From DSYU01 sp964437595 (GTDB taxonomy: Bacteria; Chloroflexota; Anaerolineae; Anaerolineales; Anaerolineaceae), in NCBI GenBank assembly GCA_964437595.1, contig CAYTHO010000018.1, positions 1 through 64,000 of the forward strand: DNA of 64,000 bases. The letters are read 5' to 3'. The position numbers and the translations under genes were made by a program. The notes beneath the pieces were generated by a model, which did not search any database, was not told where the DNA came from, and saw only the letters and a program-made list of their open reading frames with translations. Positions within the stretch are counted from its first letter, which is position 1. Each line of letters opens with the position of its first letter. Positions 26,394-34,673 of the stretch are shown here, piece after piece.

Positions 26394-26894
26394 TTATGCA
26401 AGATTCTGGTTACGCGGAATACTGTTTATGCAAGATACTGTCTGCCCGGGGTATTTTTTTCGAAATCGACCGCGCCAGTCTTGCAGGGCAGCATCCACAT
26501 CCGTATCTTGCATAACCAATACCGGAGTTGCACCGTAAGATTCCCGAAGAACGAATGGACCGCAGAAGGCGGATAATTTTTTCAGTATTGCCAGCATCAC
26601 CGCATCTGTACTGCGCTGCCCCGAGAAGAAAAAATCATAATATCCCTCGGCAGTGCGGTTTCCCAGCATCTGGGCAAAGCCAGGCTCCTCCGGGTTTCCC
26701 AGAGTGACGGAAATGACTTCATCGATTTCCGTATTTACCGCGAGTCCATTGAAAGTGTGCAATACCGAGAGAAGCTCATCCAGTGTCGGAAAGCGGCCTT
26801 TGATGTTGGGAATATCGACGCCTTCCGATTCTAGCCAGGCGTGGAAATCCTGGTTATCGGGGTCTAAAGGGTGCACGCCATAATCCATGGACAT
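26394..26894 (-). CDS. Protein of unknown function
   Basis: About 166 aa from the ATG at 26894; other in-frame ATGs lie at 26951 and 26966, and none has a clear Shine-Dalgarno sequence. The sequence is soluble and acidic at the start (YGVHPLDPDNQDFHAWLESE). Later blocks are FPTLDELLSVLHTFNGLAVN, EGYYDFFFSGQRSTDAVM and VLVMQDTDVDAALQDW. No family is recognised. The last residues (VSCINSIPRNQNLA) come from a short repeated DNA motif described in the findings, so the true C terminus may have been altered. Confidence 0.5.
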   Translation of the reverse strand: MSMDYGVHPLDPDNQDFHAWLESEGVDIPNIKGRFPTLDELLSVLHTFNGLAVNTEIDEVISVTLGNPEEPGFAQMLGNRTAEGYYDFFFSGQRSTDAVMLAILKKLSAFCGPFVLRESYGATPVLVMQDTDVDAALQDWRGRFRKKYPGQTVSCINSIPRNQNLA

Positions 26895-27039
26895 AACGAA
26901 AATTCTCAACTCCGGGAGAGCACAATTTTGTAGTAAAGTTAATTCTCTCATAACAACGGCTCGCACGCAAACGAAGTCTGCTCAACAATTAACCACCAAA
27001 ACCGAAAAGCAAATTACCACCGCAACACCCAGGAGGCTT

Positions 27040-27480
27040 ATGCCCACATTGATTCACGAACGAGTCGCGCAGGCTCAGCGCGGCGAGAATCCCAAAGTCA
27101 TCTGCCGCGTACCATCCGGCTGGATCGTTATCGGCGATAATCAGTTCCTGCCCGGCTATTCGCTGCTGCTGGCTGACCCCGTTGTGTCCAGCATTAACGA
27201 TCTGGATGGCGCCGCTCGCGCCCGGTTCTTGCACGATATGGTGCTGTTAGGCGATGCCCTGCTCGAGGTGACCGGGGCGGCGCGCATCAACTACGAAATT
27301 CTGGGCAACAGCGAGGCGGCCCTGCACGCCCATGTGCTCCCCCGCTATGAAAGCGAGCCGGATGATCTGCGCCGCCGACCGGCCTGGTTTTACGATTGGG
27401 CCTCATCCGTCGATTTCGACCCGCAGCGCGACCAGAACCTGATGCAGCGCATCGCGGAGGCGATCAGGCGGCGGTTGTAG
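27040..27480 (+). CDS. HIT-family nucleotide hydrolase or transferase
   Basis: 146 aa. The His-triad is HAHVLPRY (H-x-H-h-x-P-R-Y), a degenerate HIT motif like that of some Ap4A-type or plant-type HIT proteins in which the third His is absent. It is preceded by NYEILGNSEAALHAHV. Upstream blocks IVIGDNQFLPGYSLLLADP fit the HIT fold. It should bind nucleotides; hydrolysis is possible but the missing third His needs care. AGGAGG lies 4 nt before the ATG. It overlaps the next, convergent gene by 17 bp. Confidence 0.75.
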   Translation: MPTLIHERVAQAQRGENPKVICRVPSGWIVIGDNQFLPGYSLLLADPVVSSINDLDGAARARFLHDMVLLGDALLEVTGAARINYEILGNSEAALHAHVLPRYESEPDDLRRRPAWFYDWASSVDFDPQRDQNLMQRIAEAIRRRL

Positions 27481-28162
27481 GGGAAACCGGCGCGCCCTGC
27501 CGCTTTGCCAGGCGCGCCAGGAACGCCCCGTGAATTGCGCCCACCACCGCGCCCGCGGCGAATAAAACACCTGCCATGATCAGGATTGCCTGCCAGGCCG
27601 GCTGGCCTTTCTGAGCGGCGTCGATGCCCCAAAAGATGATGGGCATGCCCAGCATCCAGGCCAGCATATTGGCCGGGATCCACACACCCGCGCCGGGTAC
27701 GCTTTTCCGCAGCACCAGCCACTGCGCAAAGGACAGCACCGCCCCGCCTACCAGGCCTAACCCAGCGGCAAGCAGCAGCACGATCCACTGCGCCGGTTCT
27801 TGCATCGGCGCAGCCTGCCCGGCTGCCGCGGGCGCCTGTTCGCCCAGGCTCATAATGGTGGATGGAAGGTAGCCCAGCACATAGGCCAGCAGCGCCCCTG
27901 CCAGCGTCGCCCGGAACCAATCGCGCCGCCTTACCTGAGGGAACCAGGGATGCAGAGCCCACCACTGCGCCAGGCCTACGATGCAGGCCTCTATCGCGCC
28001 GCTGCCAACGGCCACGGCAAAAGATAGCAGCACCATGCCGATACCCGCCGCGCTGCCGTAGCGGGTGAAGAACAGCGCGCCCACCGCAAAGGTCAGCCCC
28101 AGGCCAACTATTTCGCCCAGGGCATTCACTGCCACCCAGCGCAGCCAGAGGTTGTTTTTCAT
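27464..28162 (-). CDS. Multi-helix membrane protein of unknown function
   Basis: 232 aa with five to six hydrophobic segments. It has a near repeat: IVGLAQWWALHPWFPQVRRR and AVLSFAQWLVLRKSVPGAGV both read (S/G)-x-AQW-x-x-L-x-x-x, suggesting internal duplication. No family is named with confidence. The ATG follows the stop of the upstream gene with no gap (TAG then ATG), so translation is coupled. It overlaps the HIT gene end to end by 17 bp. Confidence 0.6.
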   Translation of the reverse strand: MKNNLWLRWVAVNALGEIVGLGLTFAVGALFFTRYGSAAGIGMVLLSFAVAVGSGAIEACIVGLAQWWALHPWFPQVRRRDWFRATLAGALLAYVLGYLPSTIMSLGEQAPAAAGQAAPMQEPAQWIVLLLAAGLGLVGGAVLSFAQWLVLRKSVPGAGVWIPANMLAWMLGMPIIFWGIDAAQKGQPAWQAILIMAGVLFAAGAVVGAIHGAFLARLAKRQGAPVSPTTAA

Positions 28163-28735
28163 CTACGGTATCCTCGGTTTCGCCAGGATTTCGCGGATTT
28201 CTAATTGGTGGAACAGGCGCGGGTATGCCGGCTTGCAGACGATGGCTGTATCGGCGCCGCTGCCCGTGCCACCAATGGCGATCACCTCGCGGCTCATATC
28301 CAGCAGTCCAGCATCCGCGGCCATCAACAGGCATTCCACGGCCACTTTCATCCCCTGGCAAAAGCGGTACAGCGTCTCGCGCACGATCTCTTCCGTCGTG
28401 CGCCCGCCGTCCCGGTCGGTAAAGGCCGAGCCAACACCGTCGCCCAGCGCGTGCGTGCCGGTGAAGACGGTCACGCCCAGTTCCTCCAGCACGCGCCGTT
28501 CCTGCGGCTTCATCGGCCAGCCCTCGCTCTCCCAACCGTGGCTGATGCTGACCGCGATCACCTGGATGCGCATGGGCGCGAACACGACCTGGGCTTTGCG
28601 CCCCGTAGCGCCATGCGATGTAGCCACTACCACCTGGCGGATACCAAGCGCCGCAGCCCGTTCGCTGGCGATGCGCAGGGTTTCTTCGGTGTTGTGCTCG
28701 CCGGACTTTTCAAAAACCATTGTCTTCAATTCCAT
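28163..28735 (-). CDS. Pyruvate-kinase alpha/beta (C-terminal) domain-like protein
   Basis: 190 aa. The fold resembles the stand-alone PK_C domain: EKSGEHNTEETLRIASERAA, LGIRQVVVATSHGATGRKA, VIAVSISHGWESEG, LEELGVTVFTGTHALG, and EVIAIGGTGSGADTAIVCKP at the C-terminal end. Free-standing members occur in archaea and Chloroflexota with unknown role, possibly binding a phosphorylated ligand. It is not a kinase. GAGGAGG lies 5 nt before the ATG at 28735. Confidence 0.7.
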   Translation of the reverse strand: MELKTMVFEKSGEHNTEETLRIASERAAALGIRQVVVATSHGATGRKAQVVFAPMRIQVIAVSISHGWESEGWPMKPQERRVLEELGVTVFTGTHALGDGVGSAFTDRDGGRTTEEIVRETLYRFCQGMKVAVECLLMAADAGLLDMSREVIAIGGTGSGADTAIVCKPAYPRLFHQLEIREILAKPRIP

Positions 28736-28825
28736 GGTTCCCTCCTCGGATGTCAAAAATCGCTTTTGGCGCGCTTATTTGATTACAATATGATACACGG
28801 AAAGTAAAAGAAAAGGAGCAGCGAA

Positions 28826-29260
28826 ATGATTCCCGATCCATCCATTCACGAACGCAACCGAGCAGCTACCAACCGCATCCACCAGATAGCAAGCCTGAGC
28901 GATGTCGAAATGCAAACGCCGGTCGGCCAGCATTGGACTATCGCCATTTTGCTGGCGCACCTGGCCTTCTGGGACCGGCGGGTAATGTATGTGCTGGAGA
29001 AAACCGAGCAGGACGGCAAGCTGTACATCCCGCAAATCGAAGTTGCTGTAAACGACCTGTTGCTGCCGCTGTGGGCCGCCATCCCGCCCAAGGAGGCCGC
29101 CCGCCTGGCCATCGAAAGTGCCGAAGCGCTCGACCAGCGGCTGGAGAATTATCCTCCAGAACTGCTCGAAACCATCTACACTCACAGCCAGCGTTGGGTC
29201 GACCGGTCGCTGCACCGCAACGAACACCTGGATGAAGCAGACGAAGCTCGTAGAGCTTGA
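28826..29260 (+). CDS. DinB/MDMPI-like protein
   Basis: 144 aa, four-helix bundle of the DinB superfamily: NRIHQIASLSDVEMQTPVGQ, HWTIAILLAHLAFWDRR with the conserved first His, and a C-terminal WVDRSLHRNEHLDEADEARR. The histidines fit the metal site of these thiol- or metal-dependent enzymes; substrate unknown. AGGAG is 7 nt before the ATG. The last five codons and the TGA lie in a REP-like repeat that starts at about 29241, so the C-terminal end seems to be supplied by the repeat. Confidence 0.75.
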   Translation: MIPDPSIHERNRAATNRIHQIASLSDVEMQTPVGQHWTIAILLAHLAFWDRRVMYVLEKTEQDGKLYIPQIEVAVNDLLLPLWAAIPPKEAARLAIESAEALDQRLENYPPELLETIYTHSQRWVDRSLHRNEHLDEADEARRA

Positions 29261-29310
29261 AGCTCTGCACATGTAGGTCGGCGATCCCTCGCCGACGATC
29301 GCTTGATGAT
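29241..29310 (+). repeat. REP-like element, family B, copy 1
   Basis: AGAGCT-TGA-AGCTCT (29252-29266) is followed by GTAGG and the hairpin GTCGGCGA-TCCC-TCGCCGAC (29277-29296), then a run resembling GATCGCTTGATGATGG. A second copy of the same design lies at 58621-58670 on the other strand. The element begins inside the 3' end of the DinB-like gene. Confidence 0.65.
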
Positions 29311-29331
29311 GGCTCGCTGCCCGCCGTTTCC

Positions 29332-30330
29332 TTACGACCCAATAAATAAAATATCACTGGTGCCGCGCTCATCGCTGCGGCCCAGGGGATTGTTGACTAC
29401 CTGGCCCATAAAGTACATGGTAGACGAACCGCCGCCGTCGATGTTGTAGGCCTCGCTGCAGCCCAGGTCCTGGAATATTTCCGCGAACTGCGCCAGGGTG
29501 ACCCCCATGCTGTAACCACTGCTGCGTCCATCGACCACTACAAAAACAAAATGGTTATTGGAAACCATCCCGACGCCGGTTCGGGGGTTGCGCCCCTGGA
29601 TGGAACGGTTGCCGATGTTCTTGTCCACGCTGGCATCCTCGAAGGACGTTTCGACCACTCCATCGTCGATCAGCGCGGGGCCAAAAGACAGCGTATTCCA
29701 TACCCCTTCCACCAGCAGCGCCTTCGCGCTGGTCTGGGTCTCATCATAAACGCGCATCGAACCGTCCCGGTAAAAGGCCAGCCCCATCCGGGCGGGTTCG
29801 TCGCGGTAGATAACCCCATTGCGGATCTCAATCCCGTCGGTGCGGAAACCGTAATAGTCGCCGTTGATGGCAAAGACCGCGCCGTTCTGCGCGGCAATTT
29901 CTGACGTATCCGCGATGATGTTGCGGCCAAACTGGTTATCAGCGAACGCGCTCCGCAGCGTTTCGGCGTCCGCCAGGGTAACATCGGCCACAAAATAGGT
30001 CAGCGCATTCCTGCCGCTGCCGGACGAAACCTTCGTGATCGAAATGGATGCATCTTCATCCCGATAGCTCCAATCGCCAGCAGGAAGATCTTCAGCAGGG
30101 ATGCCTCCGGCAGGATCGACCGCTGCCTGAGCCTGCGCGGGCGCCGCCGCGGGCGCATCCGGCTCCATCGAGAGCGCGCTGCCGCCCGCGCTGACTTCGG
30201 CGGCATAATCAGTTACATCCGCAATCTCCACGTGCCGGATCAGGTAGCGGTCCGCAAGGATATACGAAACAGCCAGGAGTACAATGATAATGATCGAAAG
30301 TAGTATAATCTGCTTCTTGAAGGTATGCAT
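29332..30330 (-). CDS. NAGPA-type phosphodiester glycosidase family protein (exported)
   Basis: 332 aa. An N-terminal membrane anchor (about 8-25) is followed by a low-complexity Ala/Pro region and a NAGPA/DUF2233 domain: NGAVFAINGDYYGFRTDGIE, GRNPRTGVGMVSNNHFVFVV, DGRSSGYSMGVTLAQFAEIF, YNIDGGGSSTMYF. N-x-D-x-x-G and N-I-D-G-G-G-S-S are the active-site signatures. Relatives remove GlcNAc from phosphodiester-linked glycans; here an extracytoplasmic role in cell-surface polymer turnover is inferred. Confidence 0.85.
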   Translation of the reverse strand: MHTFKKQIILLSIIIIVLLAVSYILADRYLIRHVEIADVTDYAAEVSAGGSALSMEPDAPAAAPAQAQAAVDPAGGIPAEDLPAGDWSYRDEDASISITKVSSGSGRNALTYFVADVTLADAETLRSAFADNQFGRNIIADTSEIAAQNGAVFAINGDYYGFRTDGIEIRNGVIYRDEPARMGLAFYRDGSMRVYDETQTSAKALLVEGVWNTLSFGPALIDDGVVETSFEDASVDKNIGNRSIQGRNPRTGVGMVSNNHFVFVVVDGRSSGYSMGVTLAQFAEIFQDLGCSEAYNIDGGGSSTMYFMGQVVNNPLGRSDERGTSDILFIGS

Positions 30331-30533
30331 TTATAACCTCATCAAAGAGTGCTTTCTTCATAAATTTTAAGCAATACCATTTTGATTGGGTTCAGATCTT
30401 GTAAAGAAATCATTCAGAGACGAAAACGCGCATTCTGAACCTTTTCTTGGTCAAATCTAAACCCCAGGCTGTTATATTGAAACAGAGGCAGCCAGGATCG
30501 ATAATTTGCCCGTTTCAATTTGGAGAACCGCGA

Positions 30534-31112
30534 ATGCTTGAAGACTTAATTATCCCGCCCTTATCGACCATCCTCCTGTACTGCGTGCTGGCGCTGTCTG
30601 CCATGGCAGAAGGCCCTGTCGCCAGCCTGGCTGGCGGGGCGGCGAGCTCAAAGGGGCTGCTGCTGCCGGTGCCCGCCTACCTCTCCGTCGTTCTCGGCAA
30701 TCTCACCGCCGACATGGGCTGGTACGCTGTGGGCCGCTTCAGCAAGCTGGAATGGCTGGTCCGTTTTATGCGTAAATTCGGGGTCGACCCCCGCCGAGTC
30801 GAATCGGTCACGCGGCAGGTTCGCGCGCACGCTCCCCGCCTGGTCTTCTTCGCCAAGCTGTCGGTCGGCTTCCCGATCCCCACCCTGGTCGCCACCGGGC
30901 TGAGCCGCGTGCCCATCCGCCGCTGGGCCGGCATGCTCGTCCTGGGCGAATTGATCAAATCCGCGGCCCTGGTTCTGGTCGGCTATCTGTATGCCCGGGC
31001 TATCTCCCAGGCCTCGCAGGAAGTGCAGATCGTACTCTGGTCCATAACGGGCTGCATTATAGTGGTTGGTATGCTGTGGTACCGCCGCGCCAAGAAGAAG
31101 GATAATTCATAA
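30534..31112 (+). CDS. DedA-like (VTT-domain) membrane protein
   Basis: 192 aa with five membrane segments. The segment EGPVASLAGGAASSKGLLLP resembles the E-x-P-x-P-G-E region of DedA proteins, and FFAKLSVGFPIPTLVATGLS the later R-x-x-P-x-x-R-x-x-x-x-x-x-A-G block, though less conserved. Family members are lipid flippases or transporters. TGGAG lies 8 nt upstream of the ATG at 30534. The next gene has its own promoter, so this is a single-gene unit. Confidence 0.65.
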   Translation: MLEDLIIPPLSTILLYCVLALSAMAEGPVASLAGGAASSKGLLLPVPAYLSVVLGNLTADMGWYAVGRFSKLEWLVRFMRKFGVDPRRVESVTRQVRAHAPRLVFFAKLSVGFPIPTLVATGLSRVPIRRWAGMLVLGELIKSAALVLVGYLYARAISQASQEVQIVLWSITGCIIVVGMLWYRRAKKKDNS

Positions 31113-31127
31113 ACTGGTAATCACCAC

Positions 31128-31182
31128 TTGACTTTTCTGTAATCGCATGTAATAATATGGGTGACCGCCCACCCATATTATT
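31128..31182 (+). promoter_or_regulatory. Promoter and 13-bp palindromic operator of the tetR operon
   Basis: TTGACT (31128-31133) with an AT-rich -10 around 31150-31156. A perfect inverted repeat of 13-bp arms (31151-31163 and 31170-31182) spaced by 6 nt covers the -10 and the transcript start. That is where a TetR-family protein would block its own promoter. The arms read AATAATATGGGTG and its complement. Confidence 0.75.
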
Positions 31183-31208
31183 TACCCCCTCCAATTCCAT
31201 CCCTATCT

Positions 31209-31829
31209 ATGGCCAGATACAAAGAAGACGAACGAATAGAAGCCAGGAGCTTTACGAGGCAGAAGTTCATCACTGCCGCCATCAAGGAGTTCGCCCGTGA
31301 AGGGTACGAGAATGCCAATATCAACCGCATCTCGCAGGCTGCCGGGTATGCCAAAGGCACGATCTACAATCACTTTCTCAACAAACAATCGCTGCTGCTG
31401 GAGATTATCAAACTGCTTGGAAAAGATCACCTGGCTTATATCGCGGAACAGGTTTTTCAGGAAACACACCCTAAACCTCGCCTGGAACGGTTTTTCACCG
31501 CTGGTTTTCAATACGTCGAGACCCATCCTGACGAAGCGCAGCTCCTGGTCCAGACGCTGTACAGCCCGAATACCGAGTTCCGCGAGCCGTTGGGTGAGGC
31601 TTATCTTCCCATGTTTCAGCTCATCAGCCAGGAAATCCTGAGGCCGGGTGTGGCTGAGGGGACATTCCGGAAAGTAGACCTTCCCCAATACGCCTCCCTG
31701 CTGATGACCTTATATCTGGGTACCTGCTCTCAGGTAGATGCCAACGGTAAACCGTTGGTCGATCCAAACAGCGTAGCCGAGTTTGCCTTCCAAGCATTAC
31801 GCGGGACGGAAACGGATTCGTCATTTTAA
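31209..31829 (+). CDS. TetR/AcrR family repressor
   Basis: 206 aa. The N-terminal HTH is RQKFITAAIKEFAREGYENA, INRISQAAGYAKGTIYNHFL, as in TetR proteins; the ligand domain is not assignable. It heads an operon with the flavoprotein and adenosine deaminase genes (gaps of 33 and 13 bp). The palindrome at 31151-31182 is its likely operator. The inducer may be a substrate of the operon. The start at 31209 has no Shine-Dalgarno sequence. Confidence 0.88.
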   Translation: MARYKEDERIEARSFTRQKFITAAIKEFAREGYENANINRISQAAGYAKGTIYNHFLNKQSLLLEIIKLLGKDHLAYIAEQVFQETHPKPRLERFFTAGFQYVETHPDEAQLLVQTLYSPNTEFREPLGEAYLPMFQLISQEILRPGVAEGTFRKVDLPQYASLLMTLYLGTCSQVDANGKPLVDPNSVAEFAFQALRGTETDSSF

Positions 31830-31862
31830 CGGATGATAGTCACCAGACCATCAAGGAATTTC

Positions 31863-32651
31863 ATGAACATTTTAATATTAATCGGCAGCCATCGACGAAA
31901 TGGCAATACCGGGCAGCTTTGCAGCCTGATCCAAAACCACCTGGAAGCGATCGCGCAGCGCCACTCCGTCCCGCTGAATATCGAAACCATTCATCTGGGG
32001 CAGCGGACCCTCGAGTTCTGCCGTGGATGCCGGATTTGCTTTGACCGGGGCGAGGACCAATGCCCAATCCAGGACGACATCCCCATGATCCGGGCCAAGA
32101 TGCGCGCCGCCGACGGCCTGCTGATCGCCTCCCCAATTTATGTCGATGACGTAAATGGAATCACCAAGACCTGGATCGACCGAATGGCGTATGCCTGCCA
32201 CCGCCCCGAATTCGCCGGAAAGATTGCCTTTTCTGTGGCTACGGTGGGCAGTTCCCGTTTTTCGCACGCATTTGACACCCTCAGCCTGGCCTTAGGCACC
32301 TGGGGCTTTCACATCGCCGGGCAGGCCGGTTTCAAGACCGGCGCGTTGATGAAGTCCGGCGAGGCGGCCCAGCATGATGCAAAAGCCCGCCAGGCCGCCG
32401 AGTCCTTCTTCCGCGCTCTGCACACCCAGGCTTATACCCGTCCCTCGTTCAAGGCGCTGCTGATTTTTAAAATTGTGCAGATGGCCTGGATCAATGCGAA
32501 GGACGATCATGATACAATCGACTACCAGTATTGGAAAAACAAGGGCTGGCTGGACCCGCAGCGTAAGTTCTTTATCCCCATTCAAACCCACCCGATCATT
32601 GTCGCGTTAGCGCGCATTACCGGCAGGGCCATCTCCCGCTTTGTCTCTTAA
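31863..32651 (+). CDS. Flavodoxin-fold NAD(P)H-dependent FMN reductase
   Basis: 262 aa. The FMN-binding loop is ILIGSHRRNGNTGQLCSLI, with FCRGCRICFDRGEDQCPIQD next, an iron-sulfur-flavoprotein-like cysteine motif, and LLIASPIYVDDVNGITKTWI. It belongs to the NADPH-dependent FMN reductase/ISF group. Reduction of quinones, nitro compounds or metals is plausible but not shown. The ATG at 31863 is preceded by AAGGAA. It is coupled with tetR and add in one operon. Confidence 0.82.
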   Translation: MNILILIGSHRRNGNTGQLCSLIQNHLEAIAQRHSVPLNIETIHLGQRTLEFCRGCRICFDRGEDQCPIQDDIPMIRAKMRAADGLLIASPIYVDDVNGITKTWIDRMAYACHRPEFAGKIAFSVATVGSSRFSHAFDTLSLALGTWGFHIAGQAGFKTGALMKSGEAAQHDAKARQAAESFFRALHTQAYTRPSFKALLIFKIVQMAWINAKDDHDTIDYQYWKNKGWLDPQRKFFIPIQTHPIIVALARITGRAISRFVS

Positions 32652-32664
32652 ACAAGGAAGCCCC

Positions 32665-33678
32665 ATGAACAACACACCCCAACCGGACTGGTACGAGAAA
32701 GTTCCTAAAGTAGAGCTGCATCTTCACCTGGAAGGCGCTATCCCGCTGGATGCGCTGTGGGAACTGGTGCAAAAATACGGCGGCGACCCCGCCCTCCCCA
32801 ATATCGAGGCCATCCAGCGCCGTTTTGCCTACCGCGATTTCCCCCATTTCATCGAAACCTGGATCTGGAAGAACCAGTTCCTGCGCGAGTACGAGGATTT
32901 CACCTACATCGCCGAAGCCTTCGCCCGCGACCTGGAGCACCAGAACATCCGCTATGCCGAAGTGTTCTTCTCCCCGCTTGATTTCGTACAGGTTGGACTG
33001 AGCGTGCCGGGGCTGGCCGCGGCCATCCGCAAAGGGCTTGCCCGCGTTCCGGGCACGCACATCCAGTTAATCTGCGACTTTGGCCGCGATTGGGGGCCAG
33101 ACAAAGCCGCTGCCGCCCTGGCGACCATCCGCGAAGCGCGCGATCAGGGCGTGATTGGCATCGGTATCGGCGGCTCGGAGCAGAAATTCCCTCCCGAACC
33201 ATTTCACCAGGTTTACGCCGAAGCCCGCGGCATGGGATTTCACACCACAGCCCATGCTGGCGAGGCCGCCGGAGCAGAAAGCATCTGGGGAGCCATCCGA
33301 ACGCTGCAGGTCGAACGCATCGGACACGGCGCGCGGGCCGGTGAAGATGAACGGCTGCTGGATACCCTCGCCGAAAAGCAAATCCCGGTTGAAATGTGCC
33401 CGCTCTCCAACGTCCGCACTGGGGTGGTTTCTTCGATCAATGAACATCCCATACGGCGCTTTTATCAACGCGGCCTGATGGTTACGGTAAGCACCGATGA
33501 CCCTAAGATGTTCGGAAACAGTCTTTCCGAGGAATACCGGCTTTTGGAAACCAGCCTGGGTTTTTCTCGTGATGAAATCCGCGGACTGATCCTGAACGGC
33601 ATCCGCTCCAGCTGGCTGCCGGAGGATCGAAAACAACGGCTCATCGAGGAATACCGCGGCGACCCAAACTGGATGTAG
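32665..33678 (+). CDS. add: Adenosine deaminase
   Basis: 337 aa. The amidohydrolase motifs are all present: KVELHLHLEGAIP (metal His pair), TTAHAGEAAGAESIWGAI (His and Glu), VERIGHGARAG (His), EMCPLSNVRTGVV and VTVSTDDPKMFG (Asp pair). It converts adenosine (or deoxyadenosine) to inosine. Some Chloroflexota paralogues act on other adenine nucleosides. It is the third gene after tetR; AAGGAA precedes the ATG. Confidence 0.92.
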   Translation: MNNTPQPDWYEKVPKVELHLHLEGAIPLDALWELVQKYGGDPALPNIEAIQRRFAYRDFPHFIETWIWKNQFLREYEDFTYIAEAFARDLEHQNIRYAEVFFSPLDFVQVGLSVPGLAAAIRKGLARVPGTHIQLICDFGRDWGPDKAAAALATIREARDQGVIGIGIGGSEQKFPPEPFHQVYAEARGMGFHTTAHAGEAAGAESIWGAIRTLQVERIGHGARAGEDERLLDTLAEKQIPVEMCPLSNVRTGVVSSINEHPIRRFYQRGLMVTVSTDDPKMFGNSLSEEYRLLETSLGFSRDEIRGLILNGIRSSWLPEDRKQRLIEEYRGDPNWM

Positions 33679-33760
33679 ACGCTACGCTGGCTGCGCAAAG
33701 ACAGCCCACCGGGCCGCTGGTGGGAGCGGGTAGGATGTGAAGCCAACCATTAATCAAAAA

Positions 33761-33806
33761 CAGCGCAGGTATTAGCCGGTCAAGACACCAGCCAATACCT
33801 GCGCTG
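33761..33806 (-). terminator. Intrinsic terminator of the sugar operon
   Basis: A 13-bp perfect stem (33761-33773 with 33794-33806) is followed on the minus strand by TTTTTG. It ends the minus-strand operon that begins with the transporter genes near 42288 and may also stop add transcripts. Confidence 0.8.
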
Positions 33807-33825
33807 CCGCACAAACTCAGGTGCG

Positions 33826-34653
33826 CTAATTGAGAATCGTCTTCACCCACTTTACAAAAGCGGGGAAGATCACTTCGGGTTCGGGCAGTTCGGGGTGCCA
33901 GCGTTTCTCGTGCTCGAACTGCAGCCAGCCAGTGTAGCCATTGTCGATCAGCAGGTGGAGCGAATCCGCCAGCGGAAGCTGGCCCGTGCCAGGGATGACG
34001 TAGCGCCAGCCGTCTTCCATCGCCTGGGGATGTTTGGGGTCATACAGCGCATCCTTGATGTGCGTGTACCCCACCCGCGGGCCAATCGCCGCGAAGGTTT
34101 GGGCCGGGGTTTCGCCGCCCACCCGGCTGGTATGGCCGGTATCCCACAACGCGCCAAAGGCCGGGTGTGGAATAGCGTCCAGCAGCAGCTTGCAGTCGGT
34201 CGATTTAATCCACAAGTCGTGCGTCTCGAAGACCCACTTGATGTCCCCCGCGCCGTCCAGCGCCAGAATGCTCTCGATGCAGTCACAGCCGACTTTCGCC
34301 AGCTCCGCGCGGGTGTTCTTGCTTAAGTCGCCGCCGCCAAAGATGCGCACGACCTTCGCGCCCAGCGCTTTTGCCACCGGAATGGTGCGCCGGGCTTCTT
34401 CCAGGTTCTTCTCTCGGGCATCCGCGTTGCAGACGGTGATGCTGGAGCTGACCGCGCTCACTTCCAGCCCGGCATCCGCCAGCTTCCGTTTGGTTTCGGC
34501 AGCGCCGCTGGTGAACATCGGCAGCGTGGTAATGTCGATCGCATCCAGGTACCCGCGGAAATCCACGCCGTCGAAGCCGTACGCGCGGCCATTGCGGCAG
34601 ATCGTTTCCAGGTCCCATTTGGGGCAGCCCAGGGTCATAAAGCTAATCCTCAT
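33826..34653 (-). CDS. Xylose-isomerase-like TIM-barrel sugar isomerase/epimerase
   Basis: 275 aa. The AP_endonuc_2/IolE-type barrel has CRNGRAYGFDGVDFRGYLDA at the start, RIFGGGDLSK, WVFETHDLWIK (Glu), GALWDTGHTS (Asp and His), YTHIKDALYD (His) and WLQFEHEKRWHPE (Glu). The metal-ligand set E/D/H/E of sugar epimerases is complete. It likely isomerises or epimerises a sugar or polyol made by the Gfo/Idh/MocA enzyme encoded just upstream. AGGAGG is 5 nt before the ATG at 34653; an in-frame GTG two codons earlier is less good. Confidence 0.82.
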   Translation of the reverse strand: MRISFMTLGCPKWDLETICRNGRAYGFDGVDFRGYLDAIDITTLPMFTSGAAETKRKLADAGLEVSAVSSSITVCNADAREKNLEEARRTIPVAKALGAKVVRIFGGGDLSKNTRAELAKVGCDCIESILALDGAGDIKWVFETHDLWIKSTDCKLLLDAIPHPAFGALWDTGHTSRVGGETPAQTFAAIGPRVGYTHIKDALYDPKHPQAMEDGWRYVIPGTGQLPLADSLHLLIDNGYTGWLQFEHEKRWHPELPEPEVIFPAFVKWVKTILN

Positions 34654-34673
34654 ATGCACCTCCTACTATTCGT

